Source: Clostridiaceae bacterium (lineage in GTDB: Bacteria > Bacillota > Clostridia > Acetivibrionales > Acetivibrionaceae). From it: DNA of 64,000 nucleotides. Both the position numbers and the translations under genes were made by a program. The notes beneath the pieces were generated by a model, which ran no database searches, was not told the origin of the DNA, and worked only from the letters and a program-made list of their open reading frames with translations. Positions 10,237-18,170 of this stretch are shown here, in pieces. How positions within the stretch are numbered: the stretch's first letter is position 1; each line of letters starts with the position of its first letter. Location: NCBI GenBank assembly GCA_012519925.1, contig JAAYPF010000116.1, positions 1 through 64,000 on the forward strand, read 5' to 3'.

Positions 10237-11265
10237 ATGGAGTTATTTTCCCCTGAAAGAGTGTTTTTTGACACTACTTCCTTAAAATATCCATTAGGGC
10301 AGAAGCTATTACAGTATTTTGAGGAAAAAAATGTTGAAATTATTAAAGCACCCATCCAAAGGGTATTTCATTTTATTCCAGGCGAATCAGAAAACGATAA
10401 ATACTCACATGCTAAAAAAACCCTCGTGATTACTACAAAAAAATCACTCAATCTTGATATATGCAAACCTTCAGCAGATTATGAGTTTTCACTTGTGACC
10501 AACTGCCCGGGAAATTGTGAATACTGCTACCTTCATACAACACAATCCTTTAAACCATATATGAGAGTTTATGTTAACATTGAAGATATCTTTGAAACCA
10601 TAAAAAAATATATCAACAAAAATAGTAATAATATAACAACCTTTGAGGTGGCTAGTGCCGGGGATCCTCTTGCGGTCGAACATATTACAGGAAACCTTGC
10701 AAGAACAATAGAATTCTTTGGTAAACTTGATAATGGAAGACTTCGAGTTGTCACGAAATTTGACAATGTTGATTCACTTCTAGACATTGAACATAGAGGG
10801 CACACCCGTTTTAGATTTAGCATAAACTCAAGATATGTTATTGATACTTTCGAACACAATACCGCCAACTTTAGTGAAAGAATTGAAGCTGCAACCAAAA
10901 TATTCAATGCTGGTTATCCACTCGGATTTATTGTAGCTCCTATTATGGTTTACGACAATTGGAAAGAGCAGTATAAAGAGTTGTTTGAAACCCTAGGTCA
11001 AAAACTGAACTTTAGCAATAATAAAGCTCCCGTTACCTTTGAACTGATTCAACATAGATTTACAACAACGGCTAAAAACGTTATTACTAAAAGATTTCCC
11101 AATACAAAACTTGATATGGATGAAACAAAAAGAAGCTTAAAATGGGGGATGTACGGTAGATATAAGTATGTCTACCCTCGAGAGATTTCAGACGAAATAA
11201 AGGAATACATCTCTACACTTATAAAAAATAATTTTTCTGATTCAATAATTGAGTATTATACCTAA
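10237..11265 (+). CDS. splB: Spore photoproduct lyase (radical SAM)
   Basis: Reverses the spore photoproduct (5-thyminyl-5,6-dihydrothymine) in UV-damaged spore DNA at germination. Starting at the ATG at 10237 (GGAAGG upstream) the protein is 342 aa, the normal size; the frame is open further upstream without family similarity. The [4Fe-4S]/SAM cluster ligands are C90, C94 and C97 in CPGNCEYC. Tyrosines Y96 and Y98 match the radical-relay pair known in Bacillus subtilis (Y97, Y99). The position equivalent to the B. subtilis H-donor C141 is Ser140 here (FEVASAGD). The C-terminal FELIQHRFT and KWGMYGRYKYVY segments are conserved. It stands alone on the plus strand. Confidence 0.9.
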   Translation: MELFSPERVFFDTTSLKYPLGQKLLQYFEEKNVEIIKAPIQRVFHFIPGESENDKYSHAKKTLVITTKKSLNLDICKPSADYEFSLVTNCPGNCEYCYLHTTQSFKPYMRVYVNIEDIFETIKKYINKNSNNITTFEVASAGDPLAVEHITGNLARTIEFFGKLDNGRLRVVTKFDNVDSLLDIEHRGHTRFRFSINSRYVIDTFEHNTANFSERIEAATKIFNAGYPLGFIVAPIMVYDNWKEQYKELFETLGQKLNFSNNKAPVTFELIQHRFTTTAKNVITKRFPNTKLDMDETKRSLKWGMYGRYKYVYPREISDEIKEYISTLIKNNFSDSIIEYYT

Positions 11266-11358
11266 TGAATAGCTCAAATATCACTTTAGATTTTTCCAAT
11301 GGATTTTTAGCTTATTGTATGCCCTAGCATAGTCGCAACAACTTAGAGCATAGAATAT

Positions 11359-11396
11359 AGAATTCAGAATATTAATTGCTCCTTATTCTGAATTCT
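11359..11396. repeat. Repeat C, copy 1: palindrome between convergent genes
   Basis: A 12-bp perfect inverted repeat (AGAATTCAGAAT and ATTCTGAATTCT) with a 14-nt loop lies between splB (plus) and spoVAEA (minus). About 36 bp reappear in inverted orientation at 26828-26863, also between convergent genes. It may act as a bidirectional terminator or transcript-end hairpin. Confidence 0.7.
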
Positions 11397-11431
11397 TCTT
11401 CTATACTTCTTATAATTTGGCTAGATTTATT

Positions 11432-11995
11432 TTAATGTAACATATGTTTTCTTCTTAATATTTCTTGTAATGCCATTGTAGTTATTGGTGATCCTTTTGT
11501 AATCTCATCCATCGAATCCATTTTCCCAGGATCTCCAATTCCCACGATAACCATATCCTTAATATCTTTTAATATACTCAAGGTATCGCCACATATTTTT
11601 GCATCTTCAATATTGTTACCACATTTATCCACACCGTTTTCAATCACTTTGCCTTCTTTTGTTATTGAACAGCTTATGGGAATTCCTTTACAATCTTTGC
11701 CCTTTGACGAAACAGCTACTACACCCAAAACATCAATGCTTTCGTCGTTAAGGATTGTCTCCATAGCAAGTTCCCCTTCCCCTTTTCCTTTAGTTCCACG
11801 ATCATCCACCATAACAACTACAGGGTCATGGGGTGCAGTTTTTATAAGATTTACAATTTCTTCTCCCGACAAAACAGTGGGATTTCCCCATGAAGCAGTA
11901 ATACATCTGCCTCCAATATTGGAAGTTGCCAATTCAACTGCACTTCTAGCAACAGCATCGCCATCTGTAACCAGTATTACTTTTCGTTTTTCCAT
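11432..11995 (-). CDS. spoVAEA: Stage V sporulation protein AE, soluble form (SpoVAEa-like)
   Basis: A soluble 187-aa protein of the spoVA operon, similar in length and position to B. subtilis SpoVAEa. The spoVA products serve uptake of Ca-dipicolinate into the forespore and its release at germination. Visible features are the start KRKVILVTDGD, the acidic DPVVVMVDDRGTKGKGEGE segment and a glycine-rich IVGIGDPGKMD segment near the C-terminus; there are no TM helices. An upstream GTG-type extension to 12037 overlaps spoVAE, but GAGGAG 8 nt before the ATG at 11995 fixes the start. Last gene of the operon. Confidence 0.85.
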   Translation of the reverse strand: MEKRKVILVTDGDAVARSAVELATSNIGGRCITASWGNPTVLSGEEIVNLIKTAPHDPVVVMVDDRGTKGKGEGELAMETILNDESIDVLGVVAVSSKGKDCKGIPISCSITKEGKVIENGVDKCGNNIEDAKICGDTLSILKDIKDMVIVGIGDPGKMDSMDEITKGSPITTMALQEILRRKHMLH

Positions 11996-12008
11996 GCTAT
12001 CAGCTCCT

Positions 12009-12380
12009 CTACCTCTTTGCTTTTGGTCTAAATGCAACTGAAGTTAGGTATCCAAAAAAAATTGCTGCTGTTATACCTGTCGCAGCCGCTTTTACTCCTC
12101 CAGTAAACGCACCTAAAAGGCCTGTACTTTCCACATCCTTAAACGTGCCTTTTACAAGGTTGTACCCAAAACCCGTTAGTGGGACAGTAGCACCTGCACC
12201 ACCAATGTCAACCAACTTTTGATATATCCCAAGGGAGCCAAGAATTGCTCCTGCTGTTACAAATATTACAAGTATTCTAGCTGTAGTCAGCTTTGTTTTA
12301 TCAATAAGAATTTGACCAATAGCACAAATTATACCTCCTACAATAAAAGCATTTATATAAGTTAAAATGTTTTCACCCAT
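12009..12380 (-). CDS. spoVAE: Stage V sporulation protein AE, membrane form (SpoVAEb-like)
   Basis: A 123-aa membrane protein with three or four hydrophobic segments (around residues 9-28, 35-55, 60-80 and 95-115) and the signature GGAGATVPLTGFGYNLVKG, shared with SpoVAC. It is thought to form part of the spore inner-membrane dipicolinate channel. The ATG at 12380 has AGGTGA upstream; an upstream GTG three codons earlier overlaps the Shine-Dalgarno sequence. It is followed after 13 bp by spoVAEA and preceded by spoVAD. Confidence 0.92.
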   Translation of the reverse strand: MGENILTYINAFIVGGIICAIGQILIDKTKLTTARILVIFVTAGAILGSLGIYQKLVDIGGAGATVPLTGFGYNLVKGTFKDVESTGLLGAFTGGVKAAATGITAAIFFGYLTSVAFRPKAKR

Positions 12381-12442
12381 TTTTATCACCTATTTTTCCC
12401 GATATTGTATCTCGTTATTTCCGACTTTGTTCATAGCTTCTT

Positions 12443-13462
12443 CTATGAAAGGGTGTTTGAAATACTTACTGCATGTGCCACAGAAGGAATAGATTCCCCC
12501 TGCTGAGAGCTTGTTGTACTAAGCAGTGCACCAGTAGCAACAAACAAGACATTATTTAAAACACCTTCCATAAGCTTTTTATAAATAAAACCAGCAAATA
12601 CTGTCGCCGAACATCCACAACCACTTCCCCCTGCATGAGCATCCTGCCTTTCTCGATCAAATATCATCAAACCACAGTCATTATATATATTACTTATGTT
12701 GTATCCCTTTTCTTGTATAAGCTCATCGCATATTTCCTTTCCAATCGCACCAAGATCTCCTGTAACAATCAGATCATAGCTTTCCGGTGTAAAACCTGTA
12801 TCTTTAAAATGTGTAACAATTGTATCCATTGCAGCTGGTGCCATAGCAGCACCCATATTGTTTACATCTTTTATACCCATATCAACAATTTTACCCGTTG
12901 TGATATGGGTAATATAAGGACCACTTCCTTCATTAGAAAGAACTACTCCACCCGAGCCTGTAACCGTCCATTGAGCAGTAGGAGGTCTTTGAGTTCCTAA
13001 TTCTAAAGGAAATCTAAATTGCTTTTCAGCAGAACAGAAATGACTTGAGGTTAGACAAACAACATTTTTTGCAAATTCCCCGTCTATCAATAACGAACCT
13101 ATACTCATTGATTCAGCCATCGTAGAACAGGCTCCATAAACACCCAAAAAAGGAACCCCCGACTCCCTTAATCCAAAATTAGCAGCTAAACACTGGTTAA
13201 GTAAGTCTCCCGCAACGATATAATCCAAGTCATCTGTTGTTTTATTAGCTTTCTTCAATACCTTTGAAAAGGTCTCCCTCATTAATTTGCTCTCAGCCTT
13301 TTCCCAGCTTTTTTCTCCAAAATTCTCATCTTCTATAATTTCATCAAAATACAATCTAAGAGGCCCCTCTCCTTCTTTTGGACCAACAATGGACGCAGTC
13401 GCAATAACACTTGGGGGATTCTGTAATTTTACCGTCTGTTTTCCTATCTTTTTATTTGCCAT
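12443..13462 (-). CDS. spoVAD: Stage V sporulation protein AD
   Basis: A soluble thiolase-fold protein that binds dipicolinic acid and works with SpoVAC/SpoVAE in spore core loading. The 339-aa length matches B. subtilis SpoVAD (338). Visible are GVPFLGVYGACSTMAES near residue 110, with the cysteine at the thiolase-like site, and DAHAGGSGCGCSA near residue 280. The ATG at 13462 has GAGGTG just upstream; the frame extends to a TTG at 13474, which is not needed. It follows spoVAC by 8 bp. Confidence 0.95.
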   Translation of the reverse strand: MANKKIGKQTVKLQNPPSVIATASIVGPKEGEGPLRLYFDEIIEDENFGEKSWEKAESKLMRETFSKVLKKANKTTDDLDYIVAGDLLNQCLAANFGLRESGVPFLGVYGACSTMAESMSIGSLLIDGEFAKNVVCLTSSHFCSAEKQFRFPLELGTQRPPTAQWTVTGSGGVVLSNEGSGPYITHITTGKIVDMGIKDVNNMGAAMAPAAMDTIVTHFKDTGFTPESYDLIVTGDLGAIGKEICDELIQEKGYNISNIYNDCGLMIFDRERQDAHAGGSGCGCSATVFAGFIYKKLMEGVLNNVLFVATGALLSTTSSQQGESIPSVAHAVSISNTLS

Positions 13463-13470
13463 AAAACACC

Positions 13471-13914
13471 TCAAATTAACATAAAATGAATTATTCCTGC
13501 AATTACAGATGTAGAAATTCCATATACAAGCACTGGTCCTGCAATAACGAACATCTTTGCCCCAACACCCATTATATAACCTTCACTTTTAAACTCCATC
13601 GCTGGTGATACTATAGAATTAGCAAAACCTGTTATAGGTACTATAGAACCCGCTCCCGCAAATCGCCCTATGTCGTCATAAACATTTAAACCAGTGAGTA
13701 ATGCTCCGAATAATATCATCAACAAAGAAGTTATTCCGGCAGTCTCGTCTTGACCTAGACCTCTCATTTTGAGTAGATTAGTAATAAACTGACCTACTAT
13801 ACAAATGAGTCCACCTACAATAAATGCCCTAATCATATTTCTCAAGAGTTTTGAATTGGGTGATTTCTCGTCAACATATTTCTGATATTCCTTTTTTGTT
13901 AAAGTTTTCTGCAT
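13471..13914 (-). CDS. spoVAC: Stage V sporulation protein AC
   Basis: A 147-aa integral membrane protein; in B. subtilis SpoVAC is a mechanosensitive channel candidate for dipicolinate release. Three or four TM segments are seen (about residues 30-50, 63-83 and 115-145), with the family motif GAGSIVPITGFANSI near residue 90. The ATG at 13914 is chosen because GGAGGT lies 4-5 nt upstream; an ATG four codons earlier overlaps that site. It heads spoVAC-D-E-EA. The spoVAA and spoVAB genes of Bacillus are absent, as in many Clostridia. Confidence 0.95.
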   Translation of the reverse strand: MQKTLTKKEYQKYVDEKSPNSKLLRNMIRAFIVGGLICIVGQFITNLLKMRGLGQDETAGITSLLMILFGALLTGLNVYDDIGRFAGAGSIVPITGFANSIVSPAMEFKSEGYIMGVGAKMFVIAGPVLVYGISTSVIAGIIHFMLI

Positions 13915-14039
13915 TTGTACCTCCATTTAGATTATTTTGTGCTATTAGGGCAATTTCTATAATACCCCTACAATTTTCCACAAATTCCATAAGATAAAAT
14001 CCTTAATAGGCAATTTCAAAGTCTTTTAAAATCGACTTA

Positions 14040-14207
14040 TTACACAATCAATGTATGGTGGTAAAAATTACTTTCCCACACAAAAACACCCTTAGAAGGG
14101 ATTTTACTGGATTTTGGCATTAAACAAACAATTAGAAAAAATAAAGTAATAATAATCAAGCTAATAAAAAATATCAATCCTTTGTGTCTTAGCAGGACTT
14201 TTGTCAT
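14040..14207 (-). CDS. Small single-span membrane protein between sigF and spoVAC
   Basis: A 55-aa frame with a basic N-terminus (TKVLLRHKG) followed by one hydrophobic helix (about residues 11-29, IFFISLIIITLFFLIVC) and a short polar tail. The ATG at 14207 has AGGAG about 11-12 nt upstream, slightly long. The frame extends upstream to 14321, but that region is the sigF terminator hairpin, so the short form is more likely. I do not recognise the family. Position between sigF and spoVAC suggests a sporulation role by context only. Confidence 0.45.
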   Translation of the reverse strand: MTKVLLRHKGLIFFISLIIITLFFLIVCLMPKSSKIPSKGVFVWESNFYHHTLIV

Positions 14208-14300
14208 AATATAGCTCACTCCTAAAAGGTATTGTTTTATAAAAGAATATCTACAACCGTATAATTGCGAAGGATTATATTTATTAGTATTGTAAAAATA

Positions 14301-14330
14301 AAAAACAATATGCAAAATCATATTGTTTTT
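14301..14330 (-). terminator. Terminator after sigF
   Basis: A perfect 12-bp hairpin (14301-14312 with 14319-14330, loop CAAAAT) ends in T-runs on both strands. It lies 48 bp past the sigF stop codon and separates spoIIA from the spoVA genes. Confidence 0.85.
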
Positions 14331-14378
14331 TATTTCTTAAAGGTTTTTGTATGAAATTTTAAGAGGGGCTAACCTTCT

Positions 14379-15119
14379 CTACAAATACTTTATTTTTCTT
14401 TTGATTTCATTTAATATCTTCTTTTCAATTCGTGATACTTGCACTTGTGATATTCCAAGCATTTTTGCAATTTGTACTTGGGTTTTTTCTTTAAAATATC
14501 TTAGCACTATTATTTGTTTTTCTCGCGGATTTAGTGTGTTAAGCACCATTCTTAGGTCAATCTTGTCAACAAGATCCACTTCTTCATCGTTACTCTCATT
14601 ATTAAGCTTATCAATTAAAAGAACCGTCGAGCTATCACTATCTCCAACAGTATTATATAAGGATTCCGGCGAACAATTGGCTTCCATTGCCATTACTAGT
14701 TCTTCCACTGGAATATCTAATCGAATAGAAATCTCATTTAACGAAGGTTCTCTCCTCAATTCTTTCGTCATAACCTCTTTTGTAACTCTAATTTTATTAG
14801 CCAATTCTTTTAGAGAACGGCTTACCTTAATTATCCCGTCATCCCTTATAAACCTTTTTATTTCCCCTATAATCATAGGTACGGCATAAGTAGAAAATTT
14901 TACATCAAAGGAGTCATCAAACTTATTTATTGCCTTTATAAGACCAATACAACCTATCTGGTAAATGTCCTCGGTTTCATAGCCACGATTTTGAAATCGC
15001 TTAACAATACTCCATACTAGACCTACATTTCTTTCCACCAATATAGATTGAGCTTGTTTGTCCCCTAGTTTAGCCTTCTTTACTAATTCGAGAGTTTCCA
15101 TATCAAATAATTCATCCAT
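14379..15119 (-). CDS. sigF: RNA polymerase sigma-F factor
   Basis: The first forespore-specific sigma factor. The 246-aa protein shows region 2 (DIYQIGCIGLIKAINKFD, about residues 51-68, and FSTYAVPMIIGEIKRF), region 3 (LRREPSLNEISIRL) and region 4.2 with a helix-turn-helix (TQVQIAKMLGISQVQVSR). It is of SpoIIAC type. The ATG has AGGAG upstream. In most spore-formers spoIIAB and sigF overlap or nearly touch; here 350 bp separate them and hold a long hairpin. A strong terminator follows. Confidence 0.95.
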   Translation of the reverse strand: MDELFDMETLELVKKAKLGDKQAQSILVERNVGLVWSIVKRFQNRGYETEDIYQIGCIGLIKAINKFDDSFDVKFSTYAVPMIIGEIKRFIRDDGIIKVSRSLKELANKIRVTKEVMTKELRREPSLNEISIRLDIPVEELVMAMEANCSPESLYNTVGDSDSSTVLLIDKLNNESNDEEVDLVDKIDLRMVLNTLNPREKQIIVLRYFKEKTQVQIAKMLGISQVQVSRIEKKILNEIKRKIKYL

Positions 15120-15198
15120 ATTAACTCCTATAACTGCATAAGTTTTTTTAAATATTTACAATCCTTCTCATAAATTTTGTATATTACCAATTTTATTC

Positions 15199-15235
15199 CG
15201 AAATGCTTATAACAAAAGCGTTACAAGGCATTTCG
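15199..15235 (-). other. Long stem-loop in the spoIIAB-sigF gap
   Basis: An 8-bp perfect arm (CGAAATGC/GCATTTCG) continues past one bulged base into 7 more pairs around the loop GCTTTT, giving about 15 pairs. It lacks a following T-run on either strand, so it does not look like an ordinary terminator. It sits in the middle of the unusual 350-bp spacer, which otherwise shows no supported gene. Confidence 0.6.
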
Positions 15236-15469
15236 TAAGAAGATATTCTTCCACTGTTTGCCACAGCTGAATTTATTAATTACAACTCACACTGCGGTAT
15301 GTATATTAACAAACATTGCCATATAAGATTATTCAATACTAATTATTTCCATCATAATAACTTCTATTCATTTAATCATGTTATTTCCAAGAATAAACTT
15401 TTCTTTTTCCTTAAGGCTTATTCTAATAATTTTTATCTACTAAATTGACCAGTGTACTTATTCAACTAC

Positions 15470-15907
15470 CTATTCCTTACTTAAGGAATTAAATTTTTTA
15501 TACATAAACACTTTAGTGCCTTTACCAACTTCCGATATGACCTCTACTTTATCCATAAAGCTTTCCATAACTGTAAAGCCCATTCCCGATCTTTCCATCT
15601 CTGGCTTTGATGTATACATGGGTTGCCTCGCTAAATCGACATCCGAAATCCCCTCGCCGTCATCCTCTACAAATATCTCCACAGCATCACTAAACAAAAT
15701 ACATTTCATTCTAACTAAGCCGTTTGAATTCTCATATCCATGTATAATTGCATTGGTTACAGCTTCAGACACAGCCGTTTTAACATCTGCCATTTCTTCT
15801 ACAGTCGGGTCTATTTGTGATACAAAAGCTGCTGCTACTACTCTAGCAAAACCCTCATTGTTTGATTTACTTGAAAACTCTAATTTCATCTGATTTATAG
15901 GCTGCAT
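15470..15907 (-). CDS. spoIIAB: Anti-sigma-F factor, serine kinase
   Basis: Binds and inhibits sigma-F and phosphorylates SpoIIAA. The 145-aa GHKL ATPase shows the N box EAVTNAIIHGYEN (about residues 47-59), the G1 box VEDDGEGI (about 80-87) and the G2-like ERSGMGFTVMESF (about 105-117). The ATG at 15907 has AGGGGA upstream; an internal ATG at codon 7 lacks a binding site. It starts 12 bp after spoIIAA. The order spoIIAA-spoIIAB-sigF is conserved. Confidence 0.95.
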   Translation of the reverse strand: MQPINQMKLEFSSKSNNEGFARVVAAAFVSQIDPTVEEMADVKTAVSEAVTNAIIHGYENSNGLVRMKCILFSDAVEIFVEDDGEGISDVDLARQPMYTSKPEMERSGMGFTVMESFMDKVEVISEVGKGTKVFMYKKFNSLSKE

Positions 15908-15919
15908 TTTAATTCCCCT

Positions 15920-16255
15920 TTACATTTTATTCATTGCCACATCTATATTATCATAAGTGGGTATAACTTTTAGTAATCCCGACATCTCAAAAATACGCAT
16001 CATTTGGTCGTTAACATTTATAACTGAAAGTTTTCCGTTTAATTTGCTGACGTTTTTATATCTTCCCATTATTACACCAATTCCCGAACTATCCATAAAA
16101 GATACCTTTGAAAAGTCAAGTATTACGTTTTTAGTTGTAGCTTTAATCAGCTCAGAATCAATTTTTCCTCTGATGTATTCCGCTGAATGATGATCAAGCT
16201 CACCAATTATCCCCGCAATCAATGTACTTCCCTTATAAGAAATTTTCACCTTCAA
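15920..16255 (-). CDS. spoIIAA: Anti-sigma-F factor antagonist
   Basis: A 111-aa STAS-domain partner-switch protein. Its unphosphorylated form frees sigma-F from SpoIIAB, and SpoIIE reactivates it by dephosphorylation. The phosphorylation motif MDSSGIGVIMGR is at about residues 54-65. The start is a TTG at 16255 with AGGAGG 7 nt upstream; no ATG fits. It heads the spoIIA unit. The spoIIE phosphatase for this switch is not in the window (the SpoIIE-family protein at 46.4-48.1 kb has a different sensor). Confidence 0.93.
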   Translation of the reverse strand: MKVKISYKGSTLIAGIIGELDHHSAEYIRGKIDSELIKATTKNVILDFSKVSFMDSSGIGVIMGRYKNVSKLNGKLSVINVNDQMMRIFEMSGLLKVIPTYDNIDVAMNKM

Positions 16256-16279
16256 TTTTTATCCTCCTTTTGTCCGCTT

Positions 16280-16306
16280 ATTCATTAAGTTGTATCAAGT
16301 TTTCCT
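16280..16306 (-). promoter_or_regulatory. Possible sigma-H-like promoter of spoIIA
   Basis: On the minus strand AGGAAAA and AATGAATAA are spaced within one base of the sigma-H consensus. They lie immediately upstream of the spoIIAA Shine-Dalgarno sequence, so the leader would be very short. spoIIA is sigma-H driven in Bacillus; this assignment is tentative. Confidence 0.3.
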
Positions 16307-16519
16307 ATTTCGCATAATTATGAGCTTAAAGTCATTACAAAGTTTCTTATAGTCACCAAATTCAAATACATAAAATACTTTTAAAAATATATTCATCATT
16401 TTTAGCTCATGATTGTGAAATATTGTAATTATACTCATTCTTTATTTCCCAAACTTCTCCTTTAATTTTCTATTTTATAGCGAAAAAAATTTACAATCCT
16501 ATCTCAAAACTAGCTAAGT

Positions 16520-16648
16520 AAAAACTACAGGGCATCGAGCCCCGTAGTTTTTGCCTCTTTCACTTCGTTCGAAAGATGCGTAATAAAAACTACAGGACAT
16601 CGAGTCACTTCGTTTTTGCCTCTTTCACTTCGTTCGAAAGATGCATAA
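16520..16648 (-). repeat. Repeat B, two tandem copies after the HPr terminator
   Basis: Two units of about 65 bp (16520-16584 and 16585-16648) read on the minus strand. Each has a CTTTCGAACGAAGTGAAAG hairpin followed by an A-rich/T-rich hairpin around GGGCTCGATGCCC. The first unit begins directly behind the T-tract of the HPr terminator and the second directly behind the T-tract of the first. They lie in the 465-bp gap before spoIIAA. Confidence 0.85.
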
Positions 16649-16651
16649 AAC

Positions 16652-16680
16652 AAAAAGAACCGCTAATAAAGAAACGGTCC
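16652..16680 (-). terminator. Intrinsic terminator after HPr
   Basis: A six-pair stem (GGACCG with CGGTTC, one G-U) and a T-rich tail TTTTTGTTTT on the minus strand, 40 bp past the HPr stop. It ends the whiA-HPr transcript. Confidence 0.75.
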
Positions 16681-16720
16681 TCCCTTTTTATGTATATATA
16701 TTTTTTATACACCTTATAGA

Positions 16721-16984
16721 TTATTCACCAAAACCTGACGTAACAAGGTCAACAATCTCTTTCATTGCAAGTTCTTCATCTTCTCCATCGGCTATAATAG
16801 TTATTTCTGTTCCCTTAGAAACCGCTAAGGAAATAAGGCCCATTATACTCTTGGCATTTACCTTTTTGTGATCCATATTAATCCATATATTGGCAGTGAA
16901 TTTCCCAGCTGTTTGAACAAATAATGCAGCAGGTCTTGCATGTAAACCTGTTGGATTAGTTATTTCAATAGTCTTCTCAACCAC
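16721..16984 (-). CDS. ptsH: Phosphocarrier protein HPr
   Basis: An 87-aa HPr-fold protein with both regulatory residues: His15 in GLHARPA (phosphorylated by enzyme I) and Ser46 in NAKSIMGL (phosphorylated by HPr kinase, whose gene is at 24.4 kb). In Bacillus this locus next to whiA encodes Crh, which lacks His15; here His15 is kept, so PTS transport competence is possible. The start is GTG at 16984, placed directly after the whiA TGA (TGAGTG), with AGGAGAG upstream inside whiA. Coupled translation with whiA is likely. A terminator follows. Confidence 0.93.
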   Translation of the reverse strand: MVEKTIEITNPTGLHARPAALFVQTAGKFTANIWINMDHKKVNAKSIMGLISLAVSKGTEITIIADGEDEELAMKEIVDLVTSGFGE

Positions 16985-17938
16985 TCATAACTCTCCTTTC
17001 AATGTTCTAGTATTTTCAGCAATTTCATCTAGCTTTCTAAGCCTGTGATTTACTCCCGATTTACCTAGGCAAGGACTTAACATTTCTCCTAACTCTTTTA
17101 GACTAGCATCACTGTATTCAAGCCTTAGTTCGGCTATTTCTCTAAGATTTTTGGGCAAATTATCGAAGCCTAAGTTATCTCTAATATATTTAATATTATC
17201 AACCTGCCTTATAGAGGCATCTACCGTTTTTTGCAGGTTAGCTGTTTCACAATTTACTATGCGATTAACATTATTGCGCATTTCTTTCATTATTCGGACA
17301 TTTTCCAGTTCTAAAAGTGCACTATGTGCCCCAATTATATTGAGAAAATCTACAATATTCTCTCCTTCTTTCAAATACACCACATAGTATCCCTTTCGTT
17401 TAATAATCTTTGCATTTAGTCCAAAATACACCATCAAATCGTTTACTTCCTGAGCAATTTGATTTTGGTGGCTAATTATCTCTAAATGATACGTTTTTTC
17501 AGGGTCACTCATTGAACCCGCCGCAAGGAAAGCACTCCTAAGATAGGCTTTTTTACAGCATTTCTTTTTTTTGTCCAAATCATAGGCTAAATAATCAATT
17601 TGTGCATCCTTTACATTCTCAATGTTAATATCCCTCAGTACCTTATTTAACCCCATTGAACATGTCAAAACCAATATATACAACACATTCTTTTTTAGCT
17701 TCTTGCTTCTTCTTACACTTATTTCAGCATTAAAACCATACAAGGTTTTAAATAATGAAAATATACGTCTAGCAAAAGCAGCATTCTCTGTTGAGATTTT
17801 TAAATATACTTCATTCTGATTTACAATCTTAACCAAACCACTTATTCTTATAGCTGCTGCCAATTCATTAAGTTTACAGCATTTTCTCTTTGCATCGGTT
17901 CTGCAAAGTTCATTTTTAACTGATGATGAAAATGACAA
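16985..17938 (-). CDS. whiA: Sporulation/cell-division regulator WhiA
   Basis: A 317-aa DNA-binding protein with an N-terminal degenerate LAGLIDADG homing-endonuclease-like fold and a C-terminal helix-turn-helix ([26 protein letters not shown] region). It influences division and sporulation in Gram-positives. The frame opens at 17956, but GAGGTG lies 6 nt before a TTG at 17938, giving the standard N-terminus [10 protein letters not shown] and the usual length (316 in B. subtilis). It is in the conserved rapZ-yvcK-whiA-HPr neighbourhood, here interrupted by the debranching-enzyme gene and a repeat A copy. Confidence 0.93.
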   Translation of the reverse strand: MSFSSSVKNELCRTDAKRKCCKLNELAAAIRISGLVKIVNQNEVYLKISTENAAFARRIFSLFKTLYGFNAEISVRRSKKLKKNVLYILVLTCSMGLNKVLRDINIENVKDAQIDYLAYDLDKKKKCCKKAYLRSAFLAAGSMSDPEKTYHLEIISHQNQIAQEVNDLMVYFGLNAKIIKRKGYYVVYLKEGENIVDFLNIIGAHSALLELENVRIMKEMRNNVNRIVNCETANLQKTVDASIRQVDNIKYIRDNLGFDNLPKNLREIAELRLEYSDASLKELGEMLSPCLGKSGVNHRLRKLDEIAENTRTLKGEL

Positions 17939-18016
17939 ATTGCACACCTCAATCAAAACATATTGTAATGAAATTATATCTCATTTTTGCCCAAAAAACC
18001 AGCATAACTTATTTTA

Positions 18017-18170
18017 GGTGATTCCAAAAAAACAACTGGTCAATGGGTGTTTCAAAAAAGTTGATTTACATTTTTTGCGTTGCAAAATAATGTTCCTATG
18101 TTTGAAGCTCTATAGCTTCATTAATGGGTTTGAACCATATATATTGACTAACGAATTTTTTTGAAACACC
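18017..18170. repeat. Repeat A, copy 2 (full-length MITE-like element)
   Basis: A 154-bp element flanked by TTA on both sides. It begins GGTGATTCCAAAAAAACAAC and ends TTTTTTTGAAACACC. The middle carries GCAAAATAATGTTCCTATG and GAAGCTCTATAGCTTC, repeated in copies 6 and 7. There is no ORF. It fills most of the whiA-debranching-enzyme spacer. Confidence 0.85.

Noticed and set aside
14208-14321. Longer version (93 codons) of the small ORF after sigF
   Set aside because: Its start lies inside the sigF terminator hairpin and lacks a binding site.
16520-16648. Tandem repeats at 16.5 kb and 54.5 kb as a possible CRISPR array
   Set aside because: Only two units each, no unique spacers of constant length and no cas genes; the units are repeat B.
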